Shown here piece by piece: positions 25,450 through 34,306 of a DNA stretch of 43,634 bases (its first letter is position 1; every line of letters starts with the position of its first letter). The stretch is from Nocardia cerradoensis NBRC 101014. GTDB lineage: Bacteria > Actinomycetota > Actinomycetes > Mycobacteriales > Mycobacteriaceae. Below the pieces are notes generated by a model that saw only the letters and a list, made by a program, of their open reading frames with translations, was not told the DNA's origin and did no database searches. A program made the position numbers and the translations under genes. The stretch is from NCBI RefSeq assembly GCF_000308535.1, contig NZ_BAFW01000383.1:1-43634 (forward strand). The letters run 5' to 3'.

Positions 25450-26319
25450 GTGACGAGTATCGACAAGCAGGCGGGAGCCGGACGGGCGGTCCGGGTCGAC
25501 GGTCGCGAGATCTACTTCGACGAGGCCGGCTCCGGTCCGGTGGCGGTCTTGCTGCACGGTGGTGGTCCCGGGGCGACCGGCTTGTCGAACTATTCGCGCA
25601 ATATCGAGGCGCTGGCGCAGCGGTTCCGCGTGATCGTGCCGGATATGCCGGGCTACGGGAAGTCGTCCAAGTGGGTCGATCAGTCCGATCCGTTCGGGTA
25701 CCTGGGCCGGGCCGTCGGAGGGTTGCTGGACGAGCTGGGTGTGGCCTCGGCGCACCTGGTCGGCAATTCCTACGGTGGTGCGGCGGCGTTGCGGCTGGCG
25801 ATGGATCGGCCGGAGAAGGTCGACCGGATGATTTTGATGGGACCCGGTGGTATCGGCTCCTCTCGGGCGTTGCCCACCAAGGGGCTGCAGGAGTTGCTGA
25901 ACTACTACCCGGGTAGTGGTCCGAGTCGCGAGAAGATCACCCGGTTCATCCGTGAATACCTCGTCTTCGACGGTGCGTCGGTGCCCGAGGAATTGATCGA
26001 ATTGCGGTACCGGGCCAGCATCGAGCCCGAGGTGGTCGCGAATCCGCCGCTGCGGCGTCCGTCGGGGCCGTGGGCGCTGCGCACGCTGTGGCGGATGGAT
26101 TCCACCCGGGATTCCCGGCTGCGGAAGGTCCAGCATCCGACCCTGGTGATCTGGGGGACCGACGACAAGGTCAACCGTCCCTCGGGCGGACGCATCCTGT
26201 CGGAGACCATGCCGAACTGTGATCTGTACCTGGCGGCGAACACCGGTCACTGGGTGCAGTGGGAGCGTGCGGACCTGTTCAACTCGCTGGCCACCACATT
26301 CCTGGAGGCGACGTCGTGA
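25450..26319 (+). CDS. Meta-cleavage product hydrolase (BphD/HsaD/MhpC-like)
   Basis: A 289-residue alpha/beta hydrolase that cleaves C-C bonds in ring-opened aromatics. LLHGGGPGATG is the hallmark oxyanion region of this family; nucleophile LVGNSYGGAAAL; Asp in IWGTDDKVNR; His in NTGHWVQWE. GTG 25450 has GGAGG six bases upstream. It is the first gene of a three-gene operon with overlapping starts, next to the extradiol dioxygenase that would supply its substrate. Whether the ring derives from a phenylpropionate, biphenyl or other compound cannot be said. Confidence 0.92.
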   Translation: MTSIDKQAGAGRAVRVDGREIYFDEAGSGPVAVLLHGGGPGATGLSNYSRNIEALAQRFRVIVPDMPGYGKSSKWVDQSDPFGYLGRAVGGLLDELGVASAHLVGNSYGGAAALRLAMDRPEKVDRMILMGPGGIGSSRALPTKGLQELLNYYPGSGPSREKITRFIREYLVFDGASVPEELIELRYRASIEPEVVANPPLRRPSGPWALRTLWRMDSTRDSRLRKVQHPTLVIWGTDDKVNRPSGGRILSETMPNCDLYLAANTGHWVQWERADLFNSLATTFLEATS

Positions 26320-27332
26320 TCGGTGCGAACCCCGATTCGGTTTTCGGCTCCGTGCACCTGGGTTATGTTGTCGTGCAATCGAATCGGCATGCCGACTGGC
26401 GCCGCTTCGGCGCCGACGCGATCGGTCTGCATGTCGACGCCCTCGACTCGGGGGTGCTGCGTTTCCGTCTCGACGACCGTGCCTGCCGCTTCCTCATCCA
26501 GCGTGGCCCGGCCGAGGATGTGACCGCGCTGGGCTGGCAGATCGACGATCACGAAACCTTCGATCGCATCGTGGCGCGCGTGAGCGACCGCGGCGTCCCG
26601 ATCACCGAAGGCTCCGCCGAGGAAGCGGCGCTACGCGGGGTGCAGCGATTGTGGCGCTTCCCCGGGCCGAAGGGGATCGCTCAGGAGATCTTCACCGTGG
26701 CTGTCACGACGCCGGAACCGTTGCGAATGATCAGTTCCGGCTGGGTGACCGGTGAGGCCGGCATGGGCCACGTCGCGATCGTGTCGCGTGAGCCGGAGTC
26801 CATGCGCGGCTACTACGAGACGGTCTTCGACTCCCGGCTGTCGGACTACATCGACGAGAACATTTCCGGGCTGAAGATGAAGATCCGCTTTCTGCGGGTC
26901 AACGAGCGCCACCATTCGATCGCCATCGCCGATATCCGCGGAATCAAGATCGATCCGCTGCGCACGCGCGTGCAGCACATCAACATTCAGTCCGCGACGC
27001 TCGACGATATGCTCGCCGCCTTCGGCCGCGTCACCGACCTCGGCTTCCGCATGCAGTGGTCGGTGGGGCAGCACACCAACGACCGCGAGCTGTCGTTCTA
27101 CTGCGTCACCCCCTCCGGCTTCGAACTCGAGGTCGGCTGGAATCCGATCGTCATCGGCCCCGAACTCGAATCGACCTGGGAGCCGACCACATATCCGGGA
27201 ATCAGCATCTGGGGACACACCCCGGTAGGGGACACGGTGCTGACGAAGTTCACCCAATTCCGCCGGGCGCTGCAGTCCGTGCGCACGCCCGAGATCACCG
27301 TCCCGCAGCTCACAGGAGGTCTGTCACGATGA
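26316..27332 (+). CDS. Type I extradiol dioxygenase (BphC/HsaC-like)
   Basis: A 338-residue two-domain VOC-fold dioxygenase that opens catechol rings next to the hydroxyls. The three Fe(II) ligands are visible in the C-terminal domain: His in MGHVAIV, His in RVQHINIQ and Glu in FELEVGW; YCVTPSGFELEVGW is the family signature. GTG 26316 overlaps the stop of the hydrolase gene, with GGAGG nine bases before. Its C-terminal tail after the Glu ligand is about 60 residues, somewhat long for the family. Confidence 0.92.
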   Translation: MIGANPDSVFGSVHLGYVVVQSNRHADWRRFGADAIGLHVDALDSGVLRFRLDDRACRFLIQRGPAEDVTALGWQIDDHETFDRIVARVSDRGVPITEGSAEEAALRGVQRLWRFPGPKGIAQEIFTVAVTTPEPLRMISSGWVTGEAGMGHVAIVSREPESMRGYYETVFDSRLSDYIDENISGLKMKIRFLRVNERHHSIAIADIRGIKIDPLRTRVQHINIQSATLDDMLAAFGRVTDLGFRMQWSVGQHTNDRELSFYCVTPSGFELEVGWNPIVIGPELESTWEPTTYPGISIWGHTPVGDTVLTKFTQFRRALQSVRTPEITVPQLTGGLSR

Positions 27333-29149
27333 ACGCCACCGACTACGACGTGGTGGTCGTCGGCTTGGGCCCGACCGGGCTGACGCTGGCCAATCTGCTG
27401 GGCCGGCGCGGAATCAGTGTCCTCGTGCTCGAGCGCGAGCCGGAATACTACGGGCTCGCCCGTGCCGTCTACACCGACGACGAGGTCATGCGGATCTTCC
27501 AGAGCACCGGTGTCGCAGACGATCTCGCCGCCGACATGAACGTCGATTCGACAGTGCAGTGGGTGCGTGGTGACGGCAAGGTGCTGGTGCAGTTCCACCA
27601 GACCGACCGCCCGCTCGGCTGGCCGATCGTGAACTTCCTGTATCAGCCGTATCTGGAGAACGGCCTCGAGCGGGCGTTGGAACGCTATCCCCACGTCACC
27701 GTGCGGCGGGGCCGTGAGGTGGTCGGTTTCGATCAGGATGCGGACTGGGTGAGCGTCGAGCATGCCCGCAGCGCCGGGACCGACTACGGCAAGAAGACCT
27801 CGGAACCGGACCCCCGCACCACGGAGCGGGTGCGGGCGAAGTTCCTCGTCGGCTGCGACGGCGGGCGCAGCGTGGTCCGTACTCGGCTCGGAATCGATAT
27901 GTCCGGCACCAGTTTTCCGGAGCGGTGGCTGGTCGTGGATCTGAAGGCCGCCGACGGTGTGGACGCGTTCCGGCATCTGCCGTACTTCAATTTCGTCTGC
28001 GACCCGAAGCTGCCGATCGTCTCCTGCCCGCAGCCGGGCGGCCATCACCGTTTCGAATTCATGCTGCAGGAATCGCAGACGGCCGAGGAGATGGAGGACC
28101 CGGACAACGTCCGCCGCCTGATCGGCGCCTTCGTCGACCCGGACGAGGTCGAGGTGCTGCGTCGGCTGGTGTACACGTTCAACGCCGTGGTCGCCGAGCG
28201 CTGGCGGGCCGGGCGGATCCTGATCGCGGGCGACGCCGCGCATATGACCCCGCAGTTCGTGGGACAAGGGATGAGCTCGGGTGTCCGGGACGCCGACAAT
28301 CTGGCGTGGAAACTGCATGCGATCATCGAATACGGTGCCGCGCAACGGATTCTGGACAGCTACGAGACCGAGCGCCGTCCGCATGCGAAGGCGATGATCG
28401 ACTTCTCGGTCTTCAACAAAGCGCTGGTCTCCGTCGACAACCCATTGCTGGCGGCCGCTCGTGACCTCGCGCTCACCACCGCGGTGCGCACACCTGGGCT
28501 GGGCGGCTGGATTCGCGCCGCGAAAATGAAGCCACAGCCGCGCTTTCGTCCCGGCGCCTATCTGGGCCTGCCACGTGGGCGGTGGAGACGCGGTGTGGCG
28601 GGCACCCTGTCGCCGCAACCGCAGATCCGCACCTACGACGGGCGGCATCGCCGCCTCGACGAGGTTCTCGGATCGGGCTTCGCGGTGCTCGGCAACGGTG
28701 TGGACCCGCGCTCGGTCCTGAGCTCCACGGACGGCGCGGCACTGCGGGCGTTGGGAACTCGATTCGTCACCGTCTACCCAGCCGGTGGTCGACCGCAGGG
28801 CAAGCCGGGAGACGGCCGGGCTGCCGGCGACGACTACGCCGACGTGGAAGACCACACCGGTGCGCTGACCACGTGGTTCGGGAAAGCGGGTGTGGGCGCG
28901 CGCGGCCTGGTGCTGCTACGTCCGGATCGGTACGTCTTCGGCACGGCCGCACCGCAGCGTGCGCACGAACTGACCGCCGAACTACTGCGTCAACTGGGTG
29001 GGCCGCGTCCGCGCATCGCCCCGGAGGTTGTGCCCACCGCCGGCATCCCGATCGCCGACACCGCAGCCGCCCACTCGGGTCCGGCCGAATCTATTGCCGA
29101 ACACAGCGGTACCGGTCCACGCCGGGACGACATGGAGGACGCGCGATGA
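27329..29149 (+). CDS. MhpA-like FAD-dependent aromatic hydroxylase
   Basis: A 606-residue class A flavoprotein hydroxylase: VVVVGLGPTGLTLANLLGRR binds FAD, KFLVGCDGGRSVVRTRLG is the DG motif and RILIAGDAAHMTPQFVGQGM the GD motif; a thioredoxin-like C-terminal domain from about 480 ends in a poorly conserved tail. It resembles 3-(3-hydroxyphenyl)propionate hydroxylase, which adds the second hydroxyl to make a catechol. ATG 27329 overlaps the previous stop, behind AGGAGG. With the two upstream genes it gives a coherent hydroxylate, cleave, hydrolyse series. Hydratase, aldolase and dehydrogenase of the lower pathway are absent from the window. Confidence 0.9.
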   Translation: MNATDYDVVVVGLGPTGLTLANLLGRRGISVLVLEREPEYYGLARAVYTDDEVMRIFQSTGVADDLAADMNVDSTVQWVRGDGKVLVQFHQTDRPLGWPIVNFLYQPYLENGLERALERYPHVTVRRGREVVGFDQDADWVSVEHARSAGTDYGKKTSEPDPRTTERVRAKFLVGCDGGRSVVRTRLGIDMSGTSFPERWLVVDLKAADGVDAFRHLPYFNFVCDPKLPIVSCPQPGGHHRFEFMLQESQTAEEMEDPDNVRRLIGAFVDPDEVEVLRRLVYTFNAVVAERWRAGRILIAGDAAHMTPQFVGQGMSSGVRDADNLAWKLHAIIEYGAAQRILDSYETERRPHAKAMIDFSVFNKALVSVDNPLLAAARDLALTTAVRTPGLGGWIRAAKMKPQPRFRPGAYLGLPRGRWRRGVAGTLSPQPQIRTYDGRHRRLDEVLGSGFAVLGNGVDPRSVLSSTDGAALRALGTRFVTVYPAGGRPQGKPGDGRAAGDDYADVEDHTGALTTWFGKAGVGARGLVLLRPDRYVFGTAAPQRAHELTAELLRQLGGPRPRIAPEVVPTAGIPIADTAAAHSGPAESIAEHSGTGPRRDDMEDAR

Positions 29150-29345
29150 GGTCGGCGCCGTCCGAGACCGGGGCCGTCCGTGGCACGGCGCAACGACTGT
29201 TCACCGCGACGGCGACGACACCACCGTCGCCGCCGGCGTGGGCGGTGATGGTCTGCATCGCGCGCCCTCCGACCGGGCACCGGGCCGGGTGAGGGCGGCC
29301 CGGTTGTCGACCGGTGCACCGTGGATCGCGGTGGCGGCGAGGCGG

Positions 29346-29984
29346 TTACAGCTGTGGCAGCGGCGGGAGTTCGCTGCTGGAGAGTTTCTGCGCGGTGCGC
29401 TTGTTCATGCCGAACATGCGCAGCATATGGAAGGTCATCTCGTCGGTGAGGGCGTCGGCATCGGCGTCCGGACGGGCATCGAGCAGCTGCAGCAGTCCCA
29501 GCAGGGCCCCGCCGGCGGCCATGATCGCCATATCGGGGTCCATCGGTTCGAACCGGCCCTGCTCCTGCGCGGCGATGATGTCGCGGCGGGCCCGCGGCGC
29601 CAATCCCTCGTCACGCAAGAGCACCGACATTCCGGAATTCAGCAGCACCCGAACCATTTCCGGCACCTGGCGCTGCAGTCGTCCGGTCATGCGAAAACTC
29701 ACCGCGAACACTTCGGCCGGATCCTCGTACTGCTCGACGATGCCGTCGCGCATCTCGCTGTAGACCTGCAGCACCGAGCGGATGGCCTCGTCGAACAGCT
29801 GTTCCTTCGAGGTGAAATGGTTGTAGAACGAGCCGAATCCGACGTCCGCCGCGTCGGTGATCTCTTGGATGCTCACCGCGGAACGGCCCTCGGACAGGAA
29901 CTTCCGCGCCGCGCCCAGCAGGGCGTTGCGGGTGCGTTCGCGGCGTCGGTCGATGCGGTTGCGGACAACGGGTTCGGCGGCCAT
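29346..29984 (-). CDS. TetR family regulator of the catabolic cluster
   Basis: A 212-residue repressor. Helix-turn-helix: VSIQEITDAADVGFGSFYNH, followed by FTSKEQLFDEAI. The ligand domain follows. ATG 29984 has GGGAGAG upstream. It is convergent with the hydroxylase gene and divergent from the amidohydrolase gene, with operator B 33 bases upstream of its start and a matching operator A at the operon promoter, so it probably represses all three transcripts until an aromatic inducer binds. Confidence 0.9.
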   Translation of the reverse strand: MAAEPVVRNRIDRRRERTRNALLGAARKFLSEGRSAVSIQEITDAADVGFGSFYNHFTSKEQLFDEAIRSVLQVYSEMRDGIVEQYEDPAEVFAVSFRMTGRLQRQVPEMVRVLLNSGMSVLLRDEGLAPRARRDIIAAQEQGRFEPMDPDMAIMAAGGALLGLLQLLDARPDADADALTDEMTFHMLRMFGMNKRTAQKLSSSELPPLPQL

Positions 29985-30016
29985 CGATCTCTCCCAATCA
30001 CATGCGTTATGGAAAT

Positions 30017-30042
30017 CGTAACTGAGAAGAACATCAGAGTCG
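30017..30042. promoter_or_regulatory. Operator B, CGTAACTGA-N8-TCAGAGTCG
   Basis: Lies between the divergent TetR and amidohydrolase genes. Left half and spacing equal operator A; the 11-mer ATCGTAACTGA is shared exactly (30015-30025 and 25407-25417). A 12-base direct repeat TGAGAAGAACAT (30023-30034 and 30079-30090) overlaps it and the amidohydrolase ribosome site. Confidence 0.6.
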
Positions 30043-30090
30043 ATTCCGAGTGCCTTTCGACACGCGCTCGGACCGGAAAGTGAGAAGAAC

Positions 30091-31224
30091 ATGGTCAGTT
30101 CCCGCCTCATCTCGGCGGTGAGCCGCCGTCGCGCACTCGGTACGGCCGTCGCGGGCACGCTCGGCGTCGCCGCGGCGTCGGTCGCGTTGCCCGGTGCGCA
30201 GGCGACACCCGTTCGAAGGCGGCAGCCGGCGCCGTCGGGCACGTATCGCATCGATCTGCACGCGCATTTCCTGCCCCCGGACTACCGCGCCGCCCTGATC
30301 GAACACGGCCACCTCACCATCGGCGGGTACCCGACGCCGGAATGGTCGGCGGAGCAGGCGCTGGCCTTCATGGACTATTACGGCATTGCAGCACAAGCAC
30401 TTTCGGTATCCGATCCGGGTGTGTCGTTCCTGAGCGGGAAGGAGGCCACCGATATGGCGCGTTACTGCAACACCTATGCCGCCGGGCTGTTCCGGTCGAA
30501 TCCGACGCGGTTCGGCGCCTTCGCGGTCCTGCCGATGCCTGATATTCCCGCCTCGATCGCCGAGGCGATCTACGCCCTCGACGAATTGGGTCTCGACGGG
30601 GTGATCTTGCTGTCGGCCTACAACGGGGTCTATCTCGGCGACCCGCGCTTCGAACCGTTGATGGCCGCGCTGAACCAGCGCAGCGCCTACGTGTTCGTGC
30701 ACCCCGCGGCGATCCCCGATAACGCCAAACCGAAACTGCCGCTACCGGATTTCCTGGAAGAGTTCACCTTCGACACCACCCGCGCCGCGACCATGATGAT
30801 GGTCACCGGTGTCACCCAGCGGTACCCGCACATCCGCTTCCAGCTGGCTCACGCGGGCGGCACGGTGCCGTTCCTGTCGCATCGGATCAGCGTGGCCTCT
30901 CAGACCGTGCTGGGGCAGTTGTGGCCGCAGGACCTGCCGAAACCGTCCGTGCTCGATATCCAGCACCAGATCTCGACCTTCTACGTCGACACCGCGCTGA
31001 GTGGCTCGGCGGCCGCGATGGCGAGCGCTACCGCCGTCATGAGCCGCGACCACATCGTCTTCGGCTCCGACTGGCCGTTCAGCGCGTTGACTCTGCCACA
31101 GTCGGGCAGCCATGATCCGGCACCCGGACTGAGCGATATCTTCGACGCCGATCAGCGGATGGAGGTCGAGCGCCACAACCCGTTGCGCCAGTTGCCCCGC
31201 CTGGCCCAAGCGGTCGGCGCGTGA
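30091..31224 (+). CDS. Tat-exported ACMSD-like amidohydrolase
   Basis: A 377-residue metal-dependent hydrolase or decarboxylase. The N-terminus (SRRRALGTAVAGTLGVAAAS) is a twin-arginine signal. The enzyme domain has DLHAHFLPP (metal His-x-His), FQLAHAGGTVPF (His) and FGSDWPFS (Asp), as in ACMSD and resorcylate or 5-carboxyvanillate decarboxylases. Export is unusual, since characterised decarboxylases of this family are cytoplasmic. It shares operator B with the TetR gene, so it probably acts on the same aromatic, for instance decarboxylating it outside the membrane before uptake; that step is inference. Confidence 0.87.
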   Translation: MVSSRLISAVSRRRALGTAVAGTLGVAAASVALPGAQATPVRRRQPAPSGTYRIDLHAHFLPPDYRAALIEHGHLTIGGYPTPEWSAEQALAFMDYYGIAAQALSVSDPGVSFLSGKEATDMARYCNTYAAGLFRSNPTRFGAFAVLPMPDIPASIAEAIYALDELGLDGVILLSAYNGVYLGDPRFEPLMAALNQRSAYVFVHPAAIPDNAKPKLPLPDFLEEFTFDTTRAATMMMVTGVTQRYPHIRFQLAHAGGTVPFLSHRISVASQTVLGQLWPQDLPKPSVLDIQHQISTFYVDTALSGSAAAMASATAVMSRDHIVFGSDWPFSALTLPQSGSHDPAPGLSDIFDADQRMEVERHNPLRQLPRLAQAVGA

Positions 31225-31406
31225 GCCACGGCGGTGTCGGGCGCGTGGCCGACGATCGCATCGAGGTCGCTATTGTTCGCCATCACCTCGAACGTGACGG
31301 CGAGAAGCTGAGCTACGTCCTGGCCCAGGTGTACCGTGTCGACAACGTGAAGCTCGTCGAGTATTGGGAGTATCCGGAGCCGGCCTTTTACCACGCGTGG
31401 CGATGA
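31221..31406 (+). pseudogene. C-terminal half of a SnoaL/NTF2-like protein
   Basis: A 61-residue frame whose GTG overlaps the amidohydrolase stop. IEVAIVRHHLERDGEKLSYV, then QVYRVDNVKLVEYWEYPE matches the last strands of SnoaL-like folds, but the first half of the usual 120-140 residues is missing. Probably a truncated gene, though overlap with the stop would allow coupled translation. Confidence 0.45.
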
Positions 31407-31526
31407 GGTCGACTCAGATCTGTTGGGCAGCGCTGCGATTCGCAGGGTCGGCCGACTCCGGATACCGGACCAACCGCCACGACCCTACTGGAGAAGTAGC
31501 GGGTCCCCCGACGTGAGCGAGGTGAA

Positions 31527-32462
31527 ATGAAAATGAACCGGCGTCAGCGTTGGACGGCTGACGCGATACCGGATCAATCGGGGCGCACTGTCGTTGTAAC
31601 AGGCGCTAATTCGGGTATCGGGTATGAGATCGCCGCTGCTCTTGCGCGTCGCGGAGCCCGCACGGTGCTCGCCGTGCGAGACATCGGCGCGGGAACCGAA
31701 GCTGCCGCCAGAATCGCCGACTCTCGACTCGGCGCTACCGTCAGCGTGCAGCAGCTCGATCTCGCATCCATGCGGTCTATCAGATCCGCGGCCGCCGACC
31801 TGCGCGCGAGCTACCCCCGCATCGACCTGTTGATCAACAACGCGGGGCTGGTCGCGTTTACGAAGGGATCCACCGAGGAGGGCTTCGAACTCCACTTCGG
31901 CGTGTGCCACCTCGGACACTTCGCGCTGACAGGCTTGCTCTTGGATATGCTGATGAACACACCCGGAGCCCGGATCGTGACCGTGAGCAGTTTCGGCCAC
32001 CGCATGGCTGGTGACGGCATCGACTTCGCCGACCCACACTGGCAACGGCGTCCCTACAAGTGGGTACAGGCCTACGGCCAGGCCAAGCTCGCCAACCTGC
32101 TCTTCACCTACGAACTTCAACGTCGGCTGGCTGCGGCCTCAGGTACGAACGCCATCGCCGTGGCAGCGCATCCGGGCACGACGAAGACGCAACTCGTCAG
32201 GGACGCCCCGATATCCATCCGGCTGCAGAACAGACTGCTCGGCGGCTTGCGTCAAGGCGCTGCGATGGGAGCACTGCCGATTTTGCGCGCCGCGACGGAT
32301 CCCACAGTTGTAGGCGGCCAATACTTCGGTCCCGGAGGACTGGGCGAACTACGAGGCTATCCCCGGATCGTCAGCTCGTCCGCGACCTCCCGCAATGCCC
32401 TGCTTCAGCGCAGATTATGGGAGATGTCCGAGGACCTCACCGGTGTTCGGTATTCCGTATGA
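31527..32462 (+). CDS. SDR oxidoreductase, retinol dehydrogenase-like
   Basis: A 311-residue SDR with TGANSGIG near residue 25, LLINNAGLV, VTVSSFGHRM and the catalytic AYGQAKLAN. The C-terminal extension and the HPGTTKTQL motif are usual for retinol dehydrogenase/protochlorophyllide reductase-like actinomycete enzymes of unknown substrate. ATG 31527 follows GAGGTGAA. It lies 120 bases after the SnoaL fragment, so it may be expressed with the amidohydrolase. Confidence 0.88.
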   Translation: MKMNRRQRWTADAIPDQSGRTVVVTGANSGIGYEIAAALARRGARTVLAVRDIGAGTEAAARIADSRLGATVSVQQLDLASMRSIRSAAADLRASYPRIDLLINNAGLVAFTKGSTEEGFELHFGVCHLGHFALTGLLLDMLMNTPGARIVTVSSFGHRMAGDGIDFADPHWQRRPYKWVQAYGQAKLANLLFTYELQRRLAAASGTNAIAVAAHPGTTKTQLVRDAPISIRLQNRLLGGLRQGAAMGALPILRAATDPTVVGGQYFGPGGLGELRGYPRIVSSSATSRNALLQRRLWEMSEDLTGVRYSV

Positions 32463-32557
32463 CCACCGACGAAGCAGTATCTGAAGTCTTTGGGGGGATG
32501 GAAGCTCACACGTCGATGGGACGGCCGCCATGCTGCCCTACCGCGCCCGCGGCACGG

Positions 32558-33178
32558 TTACGCCGGTACCGGCTCGGGTGCGGTGCCCGCCCGAAATCCG
32601 GGGACCACGCGGTCGACCAGCGGTATCAGCAGTTGGATGAGCGGCCCGATACCGAACGCGTAGACGAAGGTGCCGACGCCGACGCTGCCGCCCAGCAGCC
32701 AGCCGGTGCCGAGTACCGTCGCCTCGATACCGGTGCGTATCACCCAGACGGGTTTTCCGGTGCGTGCGACCAGGCCCGTCATCAGTCCGTCCCGCGGTCC
32801 CGGCCCCATGCCGGCGCCGATGTAGAGGACCGTGGCGATGGCGTTGAGCACCACTGCCGCGGCCATCGCCGCGATGCGCACCGCCATGGCGTCGAGTTCG
32901 GGGAGCAACCACAGTCCGGCATCGACGGACACCGCGAGCACCACCACATTGCTCACCGTGCCCAGCCCGGGACGTTGCCGCAGCGGAATCCAGGCGAGTA
33001 GCACAGCGATTCCGGTGGCTGCGGTCACGGTGCCGAAGCTCACCGGCACGTGTGCGGCCACACCCTGATGGAAGACATCCCAGGGGTCGAGTCCCAGTGC
33101 CGCCCGGATCATTACGGCCATCGAGAACCCGTACAACCACAGTCCGGTGTAGAGCGCAGACAGTCGGCGAAGCAGCAT
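32558..33178 (-). CDS. YczE/YitT-type integral membrane protein
   Basis: A 206-residue protein with five predicted membrane segments. LYGFSMAVMIRAALGLDPWD, followed by VFHQGV and later YIGAGMGPGPRDGLMTGL, is the characteristic YczE pattern. The function of the family is not well established; some members sit beside antibiotic synthesis or transport genes. It is convergent with the SDR gene. Confidence 0.85.
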   Translation of the reverse strand: MLLRRLSALYTGLWLYGFSMAVMIRAALGLDPWDVFHQGVAAHVPVSFGTVTAATGIAVLLAWIPLRQRPGLGTVSNVVVLAVSVDAGLWLLPELDAMAVRIAAMAAAVVLNAIATVLYIGAGMGPGPRDGLMTGLVARTGKPVWVIRTGIEATVLGTGWLLGGSVGVGTFVYAFGIGPLIQLLIPLVDRVVPGFRAGTAPEPVPA

Positions 33179-33347
33179 TCGGCCAGTATGTCGACGACTG
33201 GACCTTCAGCCCAGAGCCAGTTGAGGGGGAGTGGACTGTATTGATATGGCCGGTGATTCGGCGACTGAGCTCCGGAACGGAATCGCCCGACCGGTCGCGG
33301 TAGCGACTTTCGGGATCCGAGCCGAGGAGTATCACCCATGACATCTC

Positions 33348-33360
33348 CTACATTTTGTAG
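33348..33360. promoter_or_regulatory. Palindrome CTACA-TTT-TGTAG before the DJ-1-like gene
   Basis: Short perfect inverted repeat, 78 bases before the start at 33438, in an AT-richer patch. TACA/TGTA half-sites recall BlaI/CopY-type operators, but no such regulator is near. The remaining 33179-33437 shows nothing else. Confidence 0.3.
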
Positions 33361-33437
33361 TAGAAACGTCAGCGTGTGACTTCGATGAAACCTGCTGTCA
33401 CGCAACATCGAACGACAACGGTTGCGGGAAGGCAGAG

Positions 33438-34241
33438 ATGTTCACAGGGCGTCGAGATTTCCTGATGGGCGCTACCGCGGCGTTGGCTGGTATGCCATGG
33501 CTGCGCGGGAGGGCGGTCTCCCCACGCGATACCTCAGCACCGATCCGGCCGGTCGACGAGCCCCTGCGTGAGGGAAGCGAGCAGATCGCCATGCTGCTCT
33601 ACCCTCAGTGCACGGCACTGGACTTCATCGGTCCTCAATATGCCTTCGCATGCCTGTCGGGCGCGACGGTGCACCAGGTCGCTGCCACGATGGAACCGAT
33701 AGTCACCGACACCGGGGTGACCCTCACGCCGACGGCGACCTTCGATCAATGCCCGCGGGATGTCGATGTGCTGTTCGTCCCCGGTGGAACGAACGGAACG
33801 CTGGCCGCCATGCGCGACGACAACGTCATTCGCTTCGTCGCCGACCGTGGCGCACGGGCGACATGGGTCACCAGCGTGTGCACCGGTTCGCTGGTGCTGG
33901 GCGCGGCCGGACTGTTGCGCGGTTATCGGGCCACCTCACATTGGGCCGCACGAGATCTATTGGCCGAAGCACACGCGATTCCCACCGATTCGCGGGTCGT
34001 TGTCGACCGCAACCGGATCACCGGCGCAGGCGTCAGTGCGGGATTGGACCTCGGCTACGTCATCCTCGCGCTTCTGCGCGACCAGCGCTACGCGGAAACG
34101 GTGCAACTCATGGCCGAATACGCACCGCAGCCGCCGTTCGGCGCAGGCTCTCCCGACACCGCACCGCCATCGACGAAAACCATGGTGGAGGCAATGTTCA
34201 CCGACTTCCGCGCAGGCGTGCAGCAGACTCTCCCGCGTTGA
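33438..34241 (+). CDS. Tat-exported DJ-1/PfpI family protein, isonitrile hydratase-like
   Basis: A 267-residue protein. The N-terminus GRRDFLMGATAALAGMP is a twin-arginine signal. The DJ-1/PfpI core follows from about 50: IAMLLYPQCTALDFIGPQYA, VLFVPGGTNGTLAAM and the nucleophile elbow VTSVCTGSLVLGAAGLL with the reactive Cys. THWAA-type context (ATSHWAARDLL) matches isonitrile hydratase and GATase1-like AraC N-domains. ATG 33438 follows GGGAAGG. Export of such an enzyme is noteworthy; the substrate is unknown. Confidence 0.87.
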   Translation: MFTGRRDFLMGATAALAGMPWLRGRAVSPRDTSAPIRPVDEPLREGSEQIAMLLYPQCTALDFIGPQYAFACLSGATVHQVAATMEPIVTDTGVTLTPTATFDQCPRDVDVLFVPGGTNGTLAAMRDDNVIRFVADRGARATWVTSVCTGSLVLGAAGLLRGYRATSHWAARDLLAEAHAIPTDSRVVVDRNRITGAGVSAGLDLGYVILALLRDQRYAETVQLMAEYAPQPPFGAGSPDTAPPSTKTMVEAMFTDFRAGVQQTLPR

Positions 34242-34306
34242 ACACTCTCTCTCCGGCTCTCGCCACCGCGGGGTAGTCTCACCCGAAACGATGAGGGGGC
34301 GGTGGT

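Noticed and set aside
27098..28855. 585-codon minus-strand frame
   Set aside because: Antisense to the aromatic hydroxylase; no recognisable domain.
29146..29292. 48-codon frame overlapping the hydroxylase stop by ATGA
   Set aside because: Low-complexity Thr/Pro/Ala peptide with no family; the overlap alone is not enough.
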